From: Methanobrevibacter sp.
Lineage (GTDB): Archaea > Methanobacteriota > Methanobacteria > Methanobacteriales > Methanobacteriaceae
Length of the DNA: 6,318 bases
Reading direction: 5' to 3'
Assembly: GCA_017404125.1 (NCBI GenBank)
Contig: JAFRCZ010000059.1
Span: 1-6,318 of the forward strand
The notes beneath the pieces were generated by a model that was not told the origin of the DNA, made no database searches, and saw only the letters and a list, made by a program, of their open reading frames with translations. Positions 6,255 to 6,318 of the stretch are shown piece after piece (the stretch's first letter is position 1; the number at the start of each line of letters is the position of its first letter). A program made the position numbers and the translations under genes.

Positions 6255-6318
6255 AAAAATAAAAATTCAAAAAGAAAATTTGAAAAATTAATAAATAAAA
6301 AAAAATAATGAAAAATCA

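Overview
The window looks like a piece of a methanogenic archaeon of the order Methanobacteriales, most likely Methanobrevibacter or a close relative. The evidence is a four-subunit ferredoxin-dependent 2-oxoacid oxidoreductase of archaeal type, an archaeal dihydroneopterin aldolase gene (methanopterin synthesis), Shine-Dalgarno sites of the GGTGG/GAGG type, extremely AT-rich intergenic DNA, and oligo-T runs after genes that resemble archaeal terminators. The genus is an inference from style, not proven.

All real genes are on the minus strand, so the window reads right to left. At 6137-4554 is a 527-residue single-pass membrane protein. It has a long disordered N-terminal half with a five-copy pentapeptide repeat, and an outside part that resembles the CpaB/RcpC domain of pilus assembly proteins (possibly the archaeal DUF515 family). 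At 4284-3520 is a sortase with an intact His-Cys-Arg catalytic set and three predicted membrane helices. At 3465-3094 is the dihydroneopterin aldolase gene mptD, split by an in-frame TAA; the missing C-terminal part is still readable in the same frame. At 2808-55 is the tightly packed korDABC operon for 2-oxoglutarate:ferredoxin oxidoreductase, with gaps of 0, 8 and 1 nucleotides between the genes.

KorDABC would supply 2-oxoglutarate for glutamate synthesis by reductive carboxylation of succinyl-CoA, the usual role in hydrogenotrophic methanogens with an incomplete reductive TCA pathway. The sortase and the CpaB-like protein both point to the cell surface, but no sortase substrate is visible here.

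The observations most worth a second look are the nonsense codon in mptD, the phased TCTTA/palindrome cluster upstream of kor, and the CpaB-like protein next to a sortase. I found no tRNA, rRNA, CRISPR or transposable element, and no clear sign of a wholly new system.
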